A stretch of 14,215 bases of DNA, from NCBI GenBank assembly GCA_030374735.1, contig JASCIV010000692.1, positions 1-14,215 of the forward strand. The letters run 5' to 3'. This document shows positions 1-10,059 of the stretch, piece after piece. The position numbers and the translations under genes are program-made. The stretch's first letter is position 1, and every line of letters begins with the position of its first letter. Below the pieces are notes generated by a model that did not search any database, was not told the origin of the DNA, and saw only the letters and a list, made by a program, of their open reading frames with translations. This DNA is from Gracilaria caudata (taxonomy: Eukaryota > Rhodophyta > Florideophyceae > Gracilariales > Gracilariaceae).

Positions 1-48
1 CCACTTGGTTGGGGAGGTTTACTTGGTGGCGAAGGCTTGCGGCCGAGC

Positions 49-60
49 CACTATATAGTG
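49..60. repeat. 12-bp perfect palindrome around a TATA core
   Basis: CACTATATAGTG reads the same on both strands. Its TATATA core could act as a TATA box in either direction, but no gene start is recognisable near it, so any function is unknown. Confidence 0.4.
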
Positions 61-109
61 CGTCTACCTCCCTACACTAAGTGTAAAATATCTAAATAAT
101 TATCTAAAT

Positions 110-174
110 TACCAGCAATGCTGTGCCAGCCATCCAGTGCAACCGTGATACACGTGGACCAAATACCAGCAATG
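110..174 (+). repeat. Two direct copies of an 11-bp motif
   Basis: TACCAGCAATG occurs at 110-120 and again at 164-174, both preceded by AAAT-type sequence. The spacing is 54 bp. It may be a remnant of a local duplication or a protein-binding repeat; no function can be assigned. Confidence 0.4.
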
Positions 175-989
175 CGCGCAACCGAGGTGGATGAGGGCCC
201 GCTAGTAGCAGTAGTATGCATCGCACGGTGCGCAGGCAAAAAACGACCAAGTCGGTGAAATCGACCCTCAGAGAGGTTGCGCTACAGTAAGAGAGCGGCC
301 CCGCATGGGGCTGCGCGAGTTGGGCTTCGAAATGCCGCGGGAGCCCCGGCTCCCACGGGATCCACGGGAACCCCTACCACTCATGGTCCAGGACTCTAAC
401 CAGGATGGTGCGACGCGAGGAATCGGCTCGAAGTCCAGGTCTATATACCCATCGGGGTTGCGCGAGCTGTGCGCCGACAAGAACTCTTCGGGTGTTGCGT
501 CCGCTGACGAACAGGCGTCCGCGCCCACGGCGGGCACAAACCGGATCGGTGCACGCTCCGCGACGCTCCGGACGGGCCATTCGCAAGCCTCAACGGAGGT
601 ACCAAGCGGTGGAAGGTCATAGAAACGACCGAACGGTAGGAATTCTCAGCCATTGCAATCGAACCGATACGGAGCCGCGCTTCGCAAGGGACGGAAGACC
701 AGCAGAACACCACGACGGGGAAGACGGCGCACGCTCACGAGGACACAACGCAAAGACGAAATACCCAAGAGGTGGTTGAAGGAAAACGGACACCGAATAC
801 GGAGCTATGTCAGCCGCGTCCGGCTGCCAAGGAACGCGAACCAAGATGGTGGGATGAAACGGAGCACGGCCACGTCAACCGATGCGGTGATGGCCGTTCG
901 CCATGCTCCGTGGTGCGCCGAAACGATCTAGACAGTGCAGCCACGGGGCGTGCCTGCGTCTAGAAAGGAGGTCCGTAGTATAGTGGGCC

Positions 990-1029
990 CTCCCAGTGTT
1001 CTTGCTGGTGGCACTCTGCCACCTGGGAG
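990..1029. repeat. Nested inverted repeat (hairpin) in the LTR-like region
   Basis: CTCCCAG at 990-996 is the reverse complement of CTGGGAG at 1023-1029. Inside it, GGTGGC (1007-1012) can pair with GCCACC (1018-1023) across a 5-nt loop. The two pairings share one base, so they are partly alternative. The hairpin lies just after the purine tract at 963-971. Confidence 0.35.
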
Positions 1030-1400
1030 CAAGTTGGTAACTTAGTACTAATCTTAGTTTAATATCCGGTTGTTAATTTTATAATATTTTAGTTAATGAA
1101 GTACACCTCCCTCTGCCCCTCCAGATGACCCCCGTGGCTGCAATGCCGCGTTAATAAGGAGAGAGCTACGCTCAGCTTATATAGGTCAGCCCGAAAACGT
1201 CGACACCCGCTTGAAAATAAACGTGAGTACCTTTTGGTTAATGTTTCACCCTAAGGTTTCCGCAGTCGACCTTCTAGGATAACTAGTACCATTAAGGTTT
1301 TACTTGCACGCTGTGCGCCCGCAACCACACCTACCAAGTGGTACAGGTGAGCCAAGCGGCTATCTTGCACCTTTTTGTGATCGGTACTTCTCACACCTTT

Positions 1401-4400
1401 GAAATATCCCTTCTACACCGTCTTGGTTGAGCCCTCCGAGTGCTTTTTAGCCAAGCCACCACCAAACACAATTTTGGTTGTAGCTCGCTGCTACTATACC
1501 ACAAGGTTTGTTGTTTGGGAAGTAGTAAAAATGTTAATCTGTCCATAAAACATTTTGTGTAATTTTGTTTTGACATGAGTTTCAAAACAGAAATATTCTT
1601 GAAAAAATATCTGTACATTTAAAACAATTGGACAAACTGAACTCATTTTTTTGCAAATTGTTTTTCAATATTTGGTTTTCATTCAGAAGAGGTAACTAAG
1701 CTAACTTGTGTAACGGAGATTTTTTAGTTGAAGTAAGAACTTGCAAAAGCAGCACGGATACAAGACTAAAAGCCCTACATAAAAGACTACCAGAAGGCCC
1801 AGCGGCGACGCTGTTGCAACAAGGCGGGAATTCTTTTCACGCGTACTTTGCTTGTGGCCAGTACAATTTGGCTATTAAGTAGCCCAAAATTGTTGCATAA
1901 GCGGTCAATTTGTACAGTCCAGCCGTGTCTCACGTGTCCTTCTTTTAATGCCATGGCTATTTTTAACACTTTTATCTGCAGAAAATAAGTCCCAAAAGCA
2001 ACCATGTGCATAGAATCTGCTTTTCAGGGCGTTGCACTGAACTAACCATTAGAGTTTTACGCAATTAGAACCAAGATGCATTGTTGCCTAATTTTTTTAG
2101 TAAATGACAATGTTATTTAGGAATAAATGTGGTGCATGGCCATATGACAAATTTCCAGCAAAGCCCTAGATCTTTAGAATTATTACAGCCAACCAAATCT
2201 GCAACAAGGTAAAAGAAAAACAACTGAGTACATGAGAACATAACGGCATTCAAAAGAGACTGAGCTGTATTGTACGAAATGATACAGTATTTGAAAAATA
2301 ATTCGATCTCTTGTTCAAACTGTCTTTCGTAAACTCGTTGATGCTTACACCTGCTGCTCCGTAGTTTAAAACTAGTAAAGAATTGCAAAATGTCTTAATC
2401 TTTGAGAAAATAGTGTGTTGTGCAGCAGTATCATGCATTATACGAAAAATGTTAAAGAATGCGCATTAAGCAAGAACTGATTTGCATGTGAAATGCGGTT
2501 TTAAGCTCATTAAGCTCTGCTAGCAAATAGTTCAAGAACTACTCACCATATGCTACGAAGTTCTATTGCATTACAACACTTATACCTACAAATTCGAAAC
2601 TTTTCGTTGAAGAAGGGCGAATTCTAGACCTTGGTTGTCTGCATAGTGACTTTTGTTTCGTACGTTTATGGAGTGATCAATTTCCAGTCTTACCAAGGCT
2701 CTACAGCTAATGTGAAATATGACAGTTTCATGGTTTTGTGTGGTGGTGGTTAGGTGGCAATTTGACGTACTACGTGACATTTTTGCCATGCATTAAAATG
2801 CAAATAAAGGGGAGGCAGTCAGCGACATATTCCCGAGTTTGTATTTTTCACAATAATCGTCGAAGAACGTCCTGCGCGTAATGGAAATTTGCAGCTGCTG
2901 TTGTTCGCGAAAGCAGTTCAAAATGAATATTGAACCCACACTACTTATGTATTTCTATCAAGCGCTATCACTGAAATTAATGTGGGCCACACCATATTTT
3001 GTAGCTACAATAATTTGGAACCAACAACAATAAAAGTGTTGACCTGTACTTTTTCAGAAAAAGCACTATTCTAAATATAAAGGAAGAAAACGGAGGGTGT
3101 AACAAAAGTGAGAGCAGTGTGTTAGGAAGTAGATGTATATTTTTTTCGCGTTTTTGCCTGGATATTAGATTAGATCTATAGTTGGCTAGGATAGCACAAC
3201 CTCTAGTGAAGCTTTGCAATTTGCGATCACATGAAAAAAATAGTGTGTCTTTATTGTATATTTTTAGTTTTAGCTGCACGTTCGAAGTTTTGTAAACCGT
3301 GCCAGACTGTTATTTAACGGAGTTTTGCTAAGTAAGTCACTTCCGGTTATTGCACCAAAATTGCTTGCTGAGTAGAATTGTCTGCGACTCAGTCTATAGT
3401 TTTCAGCTCTCCAGAAGTCCCCGCCGATAGAGTATATATAAATTTCGTAGAGTTGAGTGTAACCACTGGTGCAACTGCGACTGCACACGATTGCTAAAAA
3501 CAACCCGTTTTTATAACAATTTAAGCCATCTGTTTGCTTGGTTTAATTTGTCATATGGAGTAATCACCACACGAAATCAACTTCATATTATGAAGCTGAG
3601 TTGAACACACGTGACGATTTTTGAGATGCATGTGGTCAAAGCTGGATATTAGTAATAAGTATACACTTAATGGACCGGTGGCTGTTTGAGGCAATCAAAT
3701 TTTGAGAGCTATTCTACGTTCACAAGGCAAGTTTCAGAAATAAAGCAACTCTCTAAAGATCCTATTTTGATCTTAAAGGGCGATGAATAAGAACTGATGA
3801 CCCAGAAATCGTCCGTTCTTCGACGGGTTGTTGCATTTATTTGTAGTTTGTATTTTCGCACGTTGTATTCTTGTTATATTTTCGCAAACACAAAGTAGGA
3901 TTCATCGTGGAGCGACCACAGTGTATGATACTGTATCTATCTACGGTAGACAAGATATGCTTCGGTCAAACGAAACTTTTCTCTATTCAATACTATTGCT
4001 GACTCACGTTGCAACTACGAGTAAATTACTAGACACAGAACGGCTAAACTTTGCTACGGGGTTTTCGAAAAGCTTCCGGTTCCTTAACCGCGTACATGCA
4101 CAACGAAAAGACTATGAGTAGAGGTGATAAATGCATCATGACATAATATTATTTGAAGACGTAATAACTACAGTTGTGCGGTTAGCTCGCTCTAAAGTTA
4201 GACAAGGGATTCCGAGAAAATTCTGGAGTTTCCGTTTCCAATGTCTGCATATGGAAGGTGCGTTCGAAAGCTCGACCATTGAAGGTGGTGCATGGAAGAA
4301 GACTGGGAGGCTGTTGACTGTTGGGGGCTTTACGCGAATAACTAAAAATTACCAGTACAATACGAGTAGATTTTAATGCTACCCGGCATCCACTCGCTTA

Positions 4401-4830
4401 TCAGACACCTCATCCAGTACGTTTTGACAGCTGACGCTCAAAATTTAATGTAAACCCGGTGCTGTTGGAAAGGTAAGGCAGCCCGCTCGGCCTCTTGGAA
4501 TACCCTTGGCAGATACGACCACGTAACACAGCTTTCCTCGAGCGTGCGGGCGACAGGTTTGTTGGGTTCGATCCGGTGGAAGCTCAAACTCGAGCCTTGG
4601 TAAGAGCTGGGTGCATTTCGTTTGCTAGACTGTCTACACTGACAGCAGAATTATGAGCTCCAGCGTAGTGGAGATAGTCGGAGGTTCGACAAATTCGAAG
4701 CATTGCGTTTTTGCAGAAGCCCCATAGAACCGCAGAATGCCTTCAAGCCGTGAGGTCAAGGCACTGACATGCTTGAAAGTGGGGATTCTGGAAGCACGTT
4801 TCGAAGAGTAGACGTTACGGGGGTGGGGTC
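1401..4830. other. AT-rich stretch without a recognisable gene
   Basis: About 3.4 kb of AT-rich DNA. The longest frames (for example 2977-3279 on -, 3828-4121 on +, 4131-4376 on +) encode 80-100 residues with no family motif. Two of these (3828 and 3279) begin at non-ATG codons, and there are no paired splice sites joining them into a longer product. The frame at 4131-4376 does start with ATG and encodes 81 residues, but its product is not recognisable. No tRNA, snRNA or rRNA was recognised, although this was a reading by eye. It could be intergenic spacer, a decayed element, or an untranslated RNA locus. Confidence 0.5.
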
Positions 4831-5340
4831 ATTTAATGTTTAGCGTATGAGGGGTATGGAGAGTTGTGAATGTGCACATACCACGCAGTGGTGGAACAAC
4901 GGTGAGTGAGAATCGTTTTCCGAGAGCTCGCAAGGGCCTTGCGTGCCGAATGTCGTGGTCGCCCACAGTCTAACGCAGAAGTACAAAAGGGACGAGGGTG
5001 CGAAGATAAGAGGGGACGGTGCACACGGAAATATCGGCGAGCCTCTTGCGATGAAGCAAAGATACCCCTCCAAACACCGGAAGTGACGGAGAAGGAAGTC
5101 AGCTCCCGATGTGTCAGGGCGCATGTGTTCAGCCAGAAGTGTCAGCGCTGTATGCCCATTCCAATAGAGACTGACCGCCAACGTAAAGCTGACAAATGTG
5201 CGTGTGCGTCGGCAGCGACGTACGTGTCTGCCCTCTTTGAGCACGAGGGATTGCTGTCATACACAGCTCCCCTTTTTGGGAAATGCAGCGCCCCGAACGC
5301 GGGGACTTCATGGATGATGCACGGCGGGCCGTTGTCAGCG

Positions 5341-5607
5341 ACGCCTACAACGCCTACAACGCACACGCGCATACAGCGGAGCAGGAGCAATTACACTTGT
5401 GGACAGTCGTGACGCGCGTCAGATGCACCGCGAAGCACAGGTGCGGAATGGGACGCGTGCGGTGCGCGGGTCAGACGTAGATCCACGCCGCGTGGGAGCT
5501 CATACACGGCAGCGCCACATGGGGGGAGCGGGGCCTGCGCACTTCAACTGCTACCCAGCCTCCAGCCGTCATCCCCACCCCCCCCGTCGCACCACGCCTA
5601 CAACGCC
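5341..5607 (+). repeat. Repeated ACGCCTACAACGCC units
   Basis: CGCCTACAA is present in tandem at 5342-5359 (period 9), with a decayed third copy after it. The 14-mer ACGCCTACAACGCC recurs at 5594-5607. The spacing of about 250 bp suggests an old local duplication. Confidence 0.4.
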
Positions 5608-5805
5608 GCTATCGCCAGCAGCAATTCAATCACCCGTCCACCGCGTCCACCGTCGTTGCTCACGCAACCAACTCCCTTCTCGCAGAGTTTTTCCATACCC
5701 CGCATCCTCGCCACCTCATTCGCCGTCCGCGAGCGTGGAACGTCTCCCGGCAAACACCACCTTACAAACTGTCGTGACTGCGCGAAACTTGTTATCGCTG
5801 CTGCT

Positions 5806-5813
5806 TCACGTGA
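5806..5813. promoter_or_regulatory. E-box palindrome TCACGTGA
   Basis: The perfect 8-bp palindrome contains the CACGTG core bound by basic helix-loop-helix and some bZIP factors. It lies about 770 bp upstream of the zinc-finger start codon. Whether it is used is unknown. Confidence 0.25.
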
Positions 5814-6578
5814 TCAGAAGCCTCTGTGTGCACCCGTATCACCCCACGCCCTTCAAACACCTCCGCTCGCTGCGACCAACGCCTCCGTTTATGAACGCTT
5901 CTGCACCACCCTCTCGAGACCTGGCAGCACACGCCGCTGTGACCGGCGGAAGAACTTGACCTCAACTTACCCGAACATTACGCCACTGCTGTATACACAA
6001 AACTTCTGCTCAGCTCCGTTGCCCTCTGGCGCACATTCTCTCTTCCATAAATGCCCCGACCCCTCACCCCTTCAGCTCTCTCGTCTCTTGGCAATTTGCT
6101 CCCCCCGGCCCCTGCAAACTTCACGAGCCTCAGATTCTGTACTCTTTGCGTAATCTTGTAGGCTGCCCATACTTCTGATCGCTCACCGAATCAGAGTGTC
6201 CACTTTTTGCCTTGTTTGCCTTGTACAAGCCCCCATTCACTTTGGCACCTTCGGTAATCGCCAGAGCAAACCCTGCGACTGATTCTCCGAACTTTGGACT
6301 GACTCGACCTTGCAAAGAACCGCCGCTGGAAGATCCCAACTTCGACCCTCTTGTCCGCTTCGAGGGTGTGCGCCGGGATCGCTGTTTGGCCAGCAAGCGC
6401 TGTGACCAAAATTGTGTTTGTTGACTCCCTGGTTCTTAATTGGTTGTTCCGGTGTCCCACTGCTGGACCTGTTGCGCAGGTCGCCCTCTCACCGACTACC
6501 GCACACCTTGAAGTCGAAATCGAACAAGCCGGAAAACGTTTGCTTCCCAGATCGCAGTAGCCGAAACGCCTTGAAGCA

Positions 6579-7407
6579 ATGGATGAGGAGATGACAGCAA
6601 AAGGGTTTCGGCGCTTTGTGCGTCGTCGGGGACTGATCCCGGCCGATGAGGATGAGCAACGACAGGCAAGCGCGCAGCAGTCGTGGTCTCAACGCGCGGG
6701 GGCGTCGTCGCACATGTTTCCACTTGCGCCTGCACCCGTTCCTCAACCGCCGTTCTCGCATGAGATGGCCACAGCTACACCGCCTGCGTCCGCCGATCAA
6801 CACGCGAGGATGCAACGCGCGCACCGAGCTCACGAGACAACGCAACCCACTCGCACTCCGCGTCGGCGTCGAAATGAAACGGATGACTCGGCGAGGACTT
6901 ATAAATGTGAGTTTTGTAACCTGGCGTTTGGTCGAAAACATCACAAGGAGAGGCATGTGGCCAACATTCATCGAAATGTAAGTTGAAGTTATTCTCGAAC
7001 TGATCCGTTCAAACCACACACCATGTTGGCGATACAAAGCGCGGTGCAGACAACTAACTGTTGCCAATACGCGTTCGCGAAATGTGTTTGTTCCACAGGA
7101 AAAACCGTACGTCTGTTCCATATGCGGACATCCCTTTCACCAAAAACCGAACCTTGACAGGCATCGAGCGACTGTTCACTCAGAACTCAGCCCCTTTCAG
7201 TGTGAGTTTTGTGGTCTCTCTTTCTCAAGACGAAGCGTTCTGAAGACACATCTTGTCACTGTCCATCAGCGTCACAGGAGATATCAGTGCCCGTTGTGTC
7301 GGAGATTCTTTGCCCAAACCACGCATCTCACGGACCATATGATGAAGGTCCACCCGCAGTCGCCCCTTCCACCGACAAGTTCAGCAAACCCTTTCCAGAA
7401 ACGTTGA
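6579..7407 (+). CDS. Four-finger C2H2 zinc-finger protein (two exons)
   Basis: Predicted nuclear DNA-binding protein of 235 residues, encoded by exons 6579-6977 and 7099-7407. The ATG at 6579 is the first after an in-frame TAG at 6558. Residues 1-107 are disordered and rich in Arg, Gln, Pro and Ala, with a basic cluster PRRRR that could be a nuclear localisation signal. Four classical fingers follow at about 108-131, 137-160, 166-189 and 195-218. Every one has the spacing C-X2-C-X12-H-X4-H. The intron falls exactly in the linker between fingers 1 and 2, and splicing restores the linker HRNEKPY, close to the canonical TGEKPY; this is strong evidence for the junction. Helix positions -1/3/6 read R/H/R, Q/N/R, R/V/T and Q/H/D. 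Finger 1 has Lys where the core Leu is usual. The last 17 residues form a short Pro/Ser tail. The target is unknown. Confidence 0.88.
6978..7098 (+). other. Intron of the zinc-finger gene (121 bp, phase 0)
   Basis: The donor GTAAGT (6978-6983) is consensus and the acceptor is TTCCACAG ending at 7098. A branch-point-like ACTAAC lies at 7053-7058, about 40 bases before the acceptor. Without splicing the frame stops after two further codons. With splicing, a canonical zinc-finger linker is formed. Confidence 0.88.
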
Positions 7408-7555
7408 ATACGTCTTTTTTTTTTTTTACAACGAAGCGCTCTGTGCACGAAGGTACCGGAAAACAGTACATGACTCGTTGAAGCTTTTGTACCTGATCAC
7501 GAGCATGTGTTCGGTTTGAGTGCTCTCTAAATCGTTTCCTTCTACACTGTGGGTG

Positions 7556-7561
7556 AATAAA
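7556..7561 (+). terminator. Candidate polyadenylation signal AATAAA of the zinc-finger gene
   Basis: An AATAAA hexamer about 150 bp after the stop codon, followed by an A-rich run. A 14-base-scale T tract lies nearer to the stop at about 7413-7428. No cleavage site can be read from sequence alone. Confidence 0.4.
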
Positions 7562-8374
7562 AAAAAGAAGCTTGGTGGGTTGCGTTCCAGGCGCCATTTG
7601 AACGGCGTGGAGGTAGATTTTGAGATTCAGAACTGCGTGTACTTGCCGCGGCTGGAAGAGCTGTGCGTGCTTGTGCACATGGCGCTCTTGAGGGGGCTCG
7701 TTTTCCACTGAAGGGAGCGATATAAGGTTACGCCTTCACTACGTATGCGACAGCCCAAGCGATACATGAGAACATATGCGTTGGTCAGTCAACGGCACGA
7801 TGCACGGAATGGAACGAATAATTCGTACTTTGGTACGTGGAACTAAACTTAACTTTGCACCGAACTTTCTTGTGGACAGCGCGCGCGACGAGAGAACGAC
7901 GTTTGGCGCGTCGGATTACTCGTCGTGCCGATGACCGCACGGCGCCTTGCCTCCGGGCATGTCACGCGCGCGCGCAAGCGAGTCTTGAGGCTGTTCCAGA
8001 CGGGCGACTGCGAAGGTAGGCGCGCGTGGTCAACAGGCGAAGCTACTCGCTGTTTGCGCAGTGTTTGTGCACGAGGGAGCACACAAGCACACAAGCAGCA
8101 GCAACAACCACAACAACAACGAACACATTCAACACTGGTGCTGCTCGTGAGCGCAAAGCAGTGGTTTGAGAGTTTTTGGTTTCGATGGCTGTTCTTCATT
8201 GACAAGTCTAAAACTTTCTGCTACAAGGGTACAAGGCGTGCGAAGAAATAAAAGAAAACTGTTCTTGTCAACACGATGCAGAGCCGTGGCGCGCCTACAT
8301 AACCCCCTCCACCTTGCACATGGCCACCATCCATCACACACAAAAAGCGGCGCAACAAACAAAAACCGTTCTCT
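7562..8374. other. Convergent intergenic region between the zinc-finger and aldolase genes
   Basis: About 0.8 kb between two genes that point at each other. It should hold both 3' untranslated regions. Open frames of up to 118 residues exist on both strands but show no family features, and most are explained by local GC richness. On the aldolase strand I see no clear AATAAA downstream of its stop. A CAG/CAA simple repeat lies at 8079-8120. Confidence 0.4.
8079..8120 (+). repeat. CACAAG / CAGCAACAA simple repeat
   Basis: Two copies of GCACACAA are followed by AGCAGCAGCAACAACCACAA and CAACAAC units, an imperfect trinucleotide microsatellite. It is noncoding in any gene I can support. Confidence 0.6.
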
Positions 8375-9694
8375 TTAGTACTTGTATCCCTTCTCAAACG
8401 TGCCCAACGCATCCAACGATGGCTCAGATCCCTTGGTATACTTGCCAAGGTTCGCCAGCGAGTTGGCGCGCGCGCGCGCCAACAGCGCCTGCTGCGCGGC
8501 CGGCACATTCTCCGGTTTGCCCATCCACGACTTGAGGCACGATTGTTGCAGCGCGCGCCCGTACGAGAAGCTCAAGCTCCACGGGCCCTTGCGCTCAATG
8601 GTGTTCATCACGCTGAGGTTGATGGACGCCTCCTCCTCCGACATGCCGCCCGACAGGAACATCACGCCCGGCACGGCGGACGGTACTCTGCGCTCCAGCG
8701 TGCGCACGGTCATGGCGCCGATTTCCTCGGGCGACGTGGTGCCCGAGTAGTCCGATCCGGGCACCACCATGTTGGGCTTGAGCAGCGAGCCCTCCAGCAG
8801 CACGCCGTTGCTGTCACACGCCTTGTACACGGCGGCCAGCACCTCCTCCTGCACCTCGGCGGTTCTGGAGATCGGGTGGTCGCCGTCCATCAGAATCTCC
8901 GGCTCGATGATGGGCACCAAGCCCGCATCCTGCACGGTGCGCGCGTAGCGCGCCAGTCCCCATGTGTTCTCCATCACGGACAGCTTGGACGGCGTGGTGG
9001 GCGAGATCTGCAACACCGCGCGCCACTTGGCAAAGCGCGCGCCCTGCTTGTAGTACGCGGCGGCGCGTTCGCTCAGCCCGTCCAGCCCGGTGCACCACGT
9101 CTCAAACGAGGCGGCGTTGCCCAGCGGCGACAGCCCCTTGTCCACCTTGATACCAGGGATGATGCCAATGTCGCGTAGACAGTCCACAAACGGCTTGCCG
9201 TCCGCGCTGTTCTGGTACAGCGTCTCCTCGAACAGAATGGCGCCCGAGATGAACTCGCCCAGACCCTGGCAGTTGAACAGCAGACCGCGGTACGCCTGGC
9301 GATTGGCCTCGGTGTTTTCCACGCCGATGGAGGCCAGTCTCTTGCCAATGGTCTTTGTGGATTCGTCCACGGCCAGAATTCCCTTGCCGGGCGCGGCGAT
9401 CTTGGAGGCGGTGTCCATCAACTCGTCGGCGTACTGTTCCAGCGCCATGCGCGGCTGCACGCGCGCCACTGGGCTGCGAACGGGCGCTGGGCGCGCTGCG
9501 ACAAACGAAGAGGATCCGACCACACTGTTTTGCGTGACGGTGTTTTGGAAGCAAAACACAGTTTGGTACCAAGAGAACACAAACAGTCAGTGAACGGGGT
9601 TGAGGACAAACACTTTTAGACAGAAAAAAAAAAGATGGACGTACTTGGCGGGACGCGAGATGGGAAGAGCGTTAACAAAAGCGGCGGGAGCCAT
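8375..9694 (-). CDS. FBA: Plastid class I fructose-1,6-bisphosphate aldolase (two exons)
   Basis: Catalyses the reversible aldol reaction between dihydroxyacetone phosphate and glyceraldehyde 3-phosphate to give fructose 1,6-bisphosphate (also erythrose 4-phosphate to sedoheptulose 1,7-bisphosphate). This serves the Calvin cycle and glycolysis in the plastid stroma. The spliced product is 399 residues: exon 1 is 9694-9645 and exon 2 is 9524-8375. Class I Schiff-base signatures are complete: GILAVDES with Asp70, AKW with Lys183, IIEPE, LLEGSLLKPN with Schiff-base Lys266, FLSGG, and SYGRALQ. The C-terminal Tyr of the family is kept (GYKY). Asp70, Lys183 and Lys266 all sit 37 residues later than Asp33, Lys146 and Lys229 of the rabbit muscle enzyme, so the core is collinear and the extra residues are N-terminal. 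That extension, starting MAPAAFVNALPISRPA, is rich in Ala, Ser, Arg and Val, has almost no acidic residues, and has no secretory signal. It fits a transit peptide cleaved near residue 40-43 (VQPRM/ALE). Confidence 0.95.
9525..9644 (-). other. Intron of the aldolase gene (120 bp, phase 2)
   Basis: Read on the minus strand, the donor is AA/GTACGT (first intron base 9644) and the acceptor is AAAACAG (last intron base 9525). A branch-like CTGAC lies at 9590-9586. Joining the AA of exon 1 with the T of exon 2 makes an Asn codon and gives RPANVVGSSS, continuing the transit peptide. The exon 2 frame has no ATG upstream of the mature enzyme start; its leftmost possible start before splicing is a GTG at 9580, inside the intron. 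Confidence 0.85.
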
Positions 9695-9974
9695 TGCGGC
9701 GAAAGGAAATTTGGCACACAAGCGGGAACGAAAAGGGGGGAAGCAGCTCGGTCGGTGGAGCAGGGGCGAAGGGGAAGGTGGGGTGTCGTTCACGCGCGGC
9801 AGCCAGAACAGGAGAAGCGCGAGGCGCGAGCTGAAAGGGAGCCCAAATACGGCGCGGCAGCGAGCACGGCCGGTGCGCATGGACGGTCGCGCGCGCAAGC
9901 AGCTGCTGCGCAAAACACGCGCTGTGGGTGGGGGGGGCCGATCTGTGTGGTGCGCAGCTGTCGAAGAGCGGTAG

Positions 9975-9979
9975 CCAAT
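9975..9979 (+). promoter_or_regulatory. CCAAT box upstream of the aldolase gene
   Basis: CCAAT in the context AGCCAATGACGG. This matches the NF-Y core, including the flanking purine-rich/AGCCAAT preference known in animals and plants. Because of the orientation it would read ATTGG in the aldolase direction, which NF-Y tolerates. Confidence 0.3.
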
Positions 9980-10059
9980 GACGGCGCGCGACGCGCGGTG
10001 AGCGGCGCGACGCGCGCGCCACTTGGCGCGGAGAATGCCACATTGTATCAAGCCGCCCC

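Larger units (their letters stand above)
1..1400. other. No intact gene; possible decayed 3' end of an LTR retrotransposon
   Basis: Mixed-composition stretch. Between about 268 and 960 many short open frames overlap on both strands, but none is recognisable as a whole protein. In the + frame at 561-605 the translation RRSGRAIRKPQRRYQ resembles the Arg-rich, Pro-containing tail found after the integrase in copia and gypsy polyproteins. About 355 bases later there is a purine tract (963-971) and then a hairpin (990-1029). A TATA-like TTATATAG (1177-1184) and an AATAAA (1216-1221) follow, an order seen in long terminal repeats. The frame does not stay open from the motif to the purine tract, and no reverse transcriptase, primer-binding site or second LTR is visible. 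If it is an element, it is truncated and frameshifted. The assignment rests on one short motif plus generic signals and is weak. Confidence 0.22.
4831..6578. other. Upstream region of the zinc-finger gene, C-rich on the + strand
   Basis: Composition rises from mixed to C-rich, with clear C-over-G skew on the + strand from about 5540 to 6130. Open frames of 165-186 residues run through it (5399-5959 and 5656-6153), but they begin at TTG codons and translate to Pro/His/Arg/Ser-rich low-complexity sequence, so I do not call them genes. The stretch probably holds the promoter and 5' untranslated region of the gene starting at 6579. It contains a TCACGTGA palindrome (5806-5813) and repeats of CGCCTACAA. 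An in-frame TAG at 6558-6560 closes the zinc-finger frame just upstream of its start. Confidence 0.4.

Noticed and set aside
1223..1228. GTGAGT donor-like site in the left region
   Set aside because: There is no coding exon in front of it and no plausible acceptor-exon pair after it.
3790..3805. CTGATGAC resembling a C box of a C/D snoRNA
   Set aside because: No CTGA D box with a terminal stem lies at the usual 60-120 nt distance.
4558..4580. GGTTCGATCC, a tRNA T-loop-like sequence
   Set aside because: The bases on either side cannot form the 5-bp T stem (G opposite G and T opposite T), and no matching acceptor or anticodon arm is visible.
4906..5412. 168-codon + frame rich in Cys and Arg
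   Set aside because: It starts at GTG, has no zinc-binding spacing or other motif, and an overlapping minus-strand frame of 134 codons is equally open.
5399..6153. Open frames of 165-186 residues upstream of the zinc-finger gene
   Set aside because: They start at TTG rather than ATG, are low in complexity, and no splice sites join them to the zinc-finger exons.
9102..9572. Alternative minus-strand frames within the aldolase gene
   Set aside because: They are out-of-frame shadows of a gene whose correct frame carries all class I aldolase motifs.
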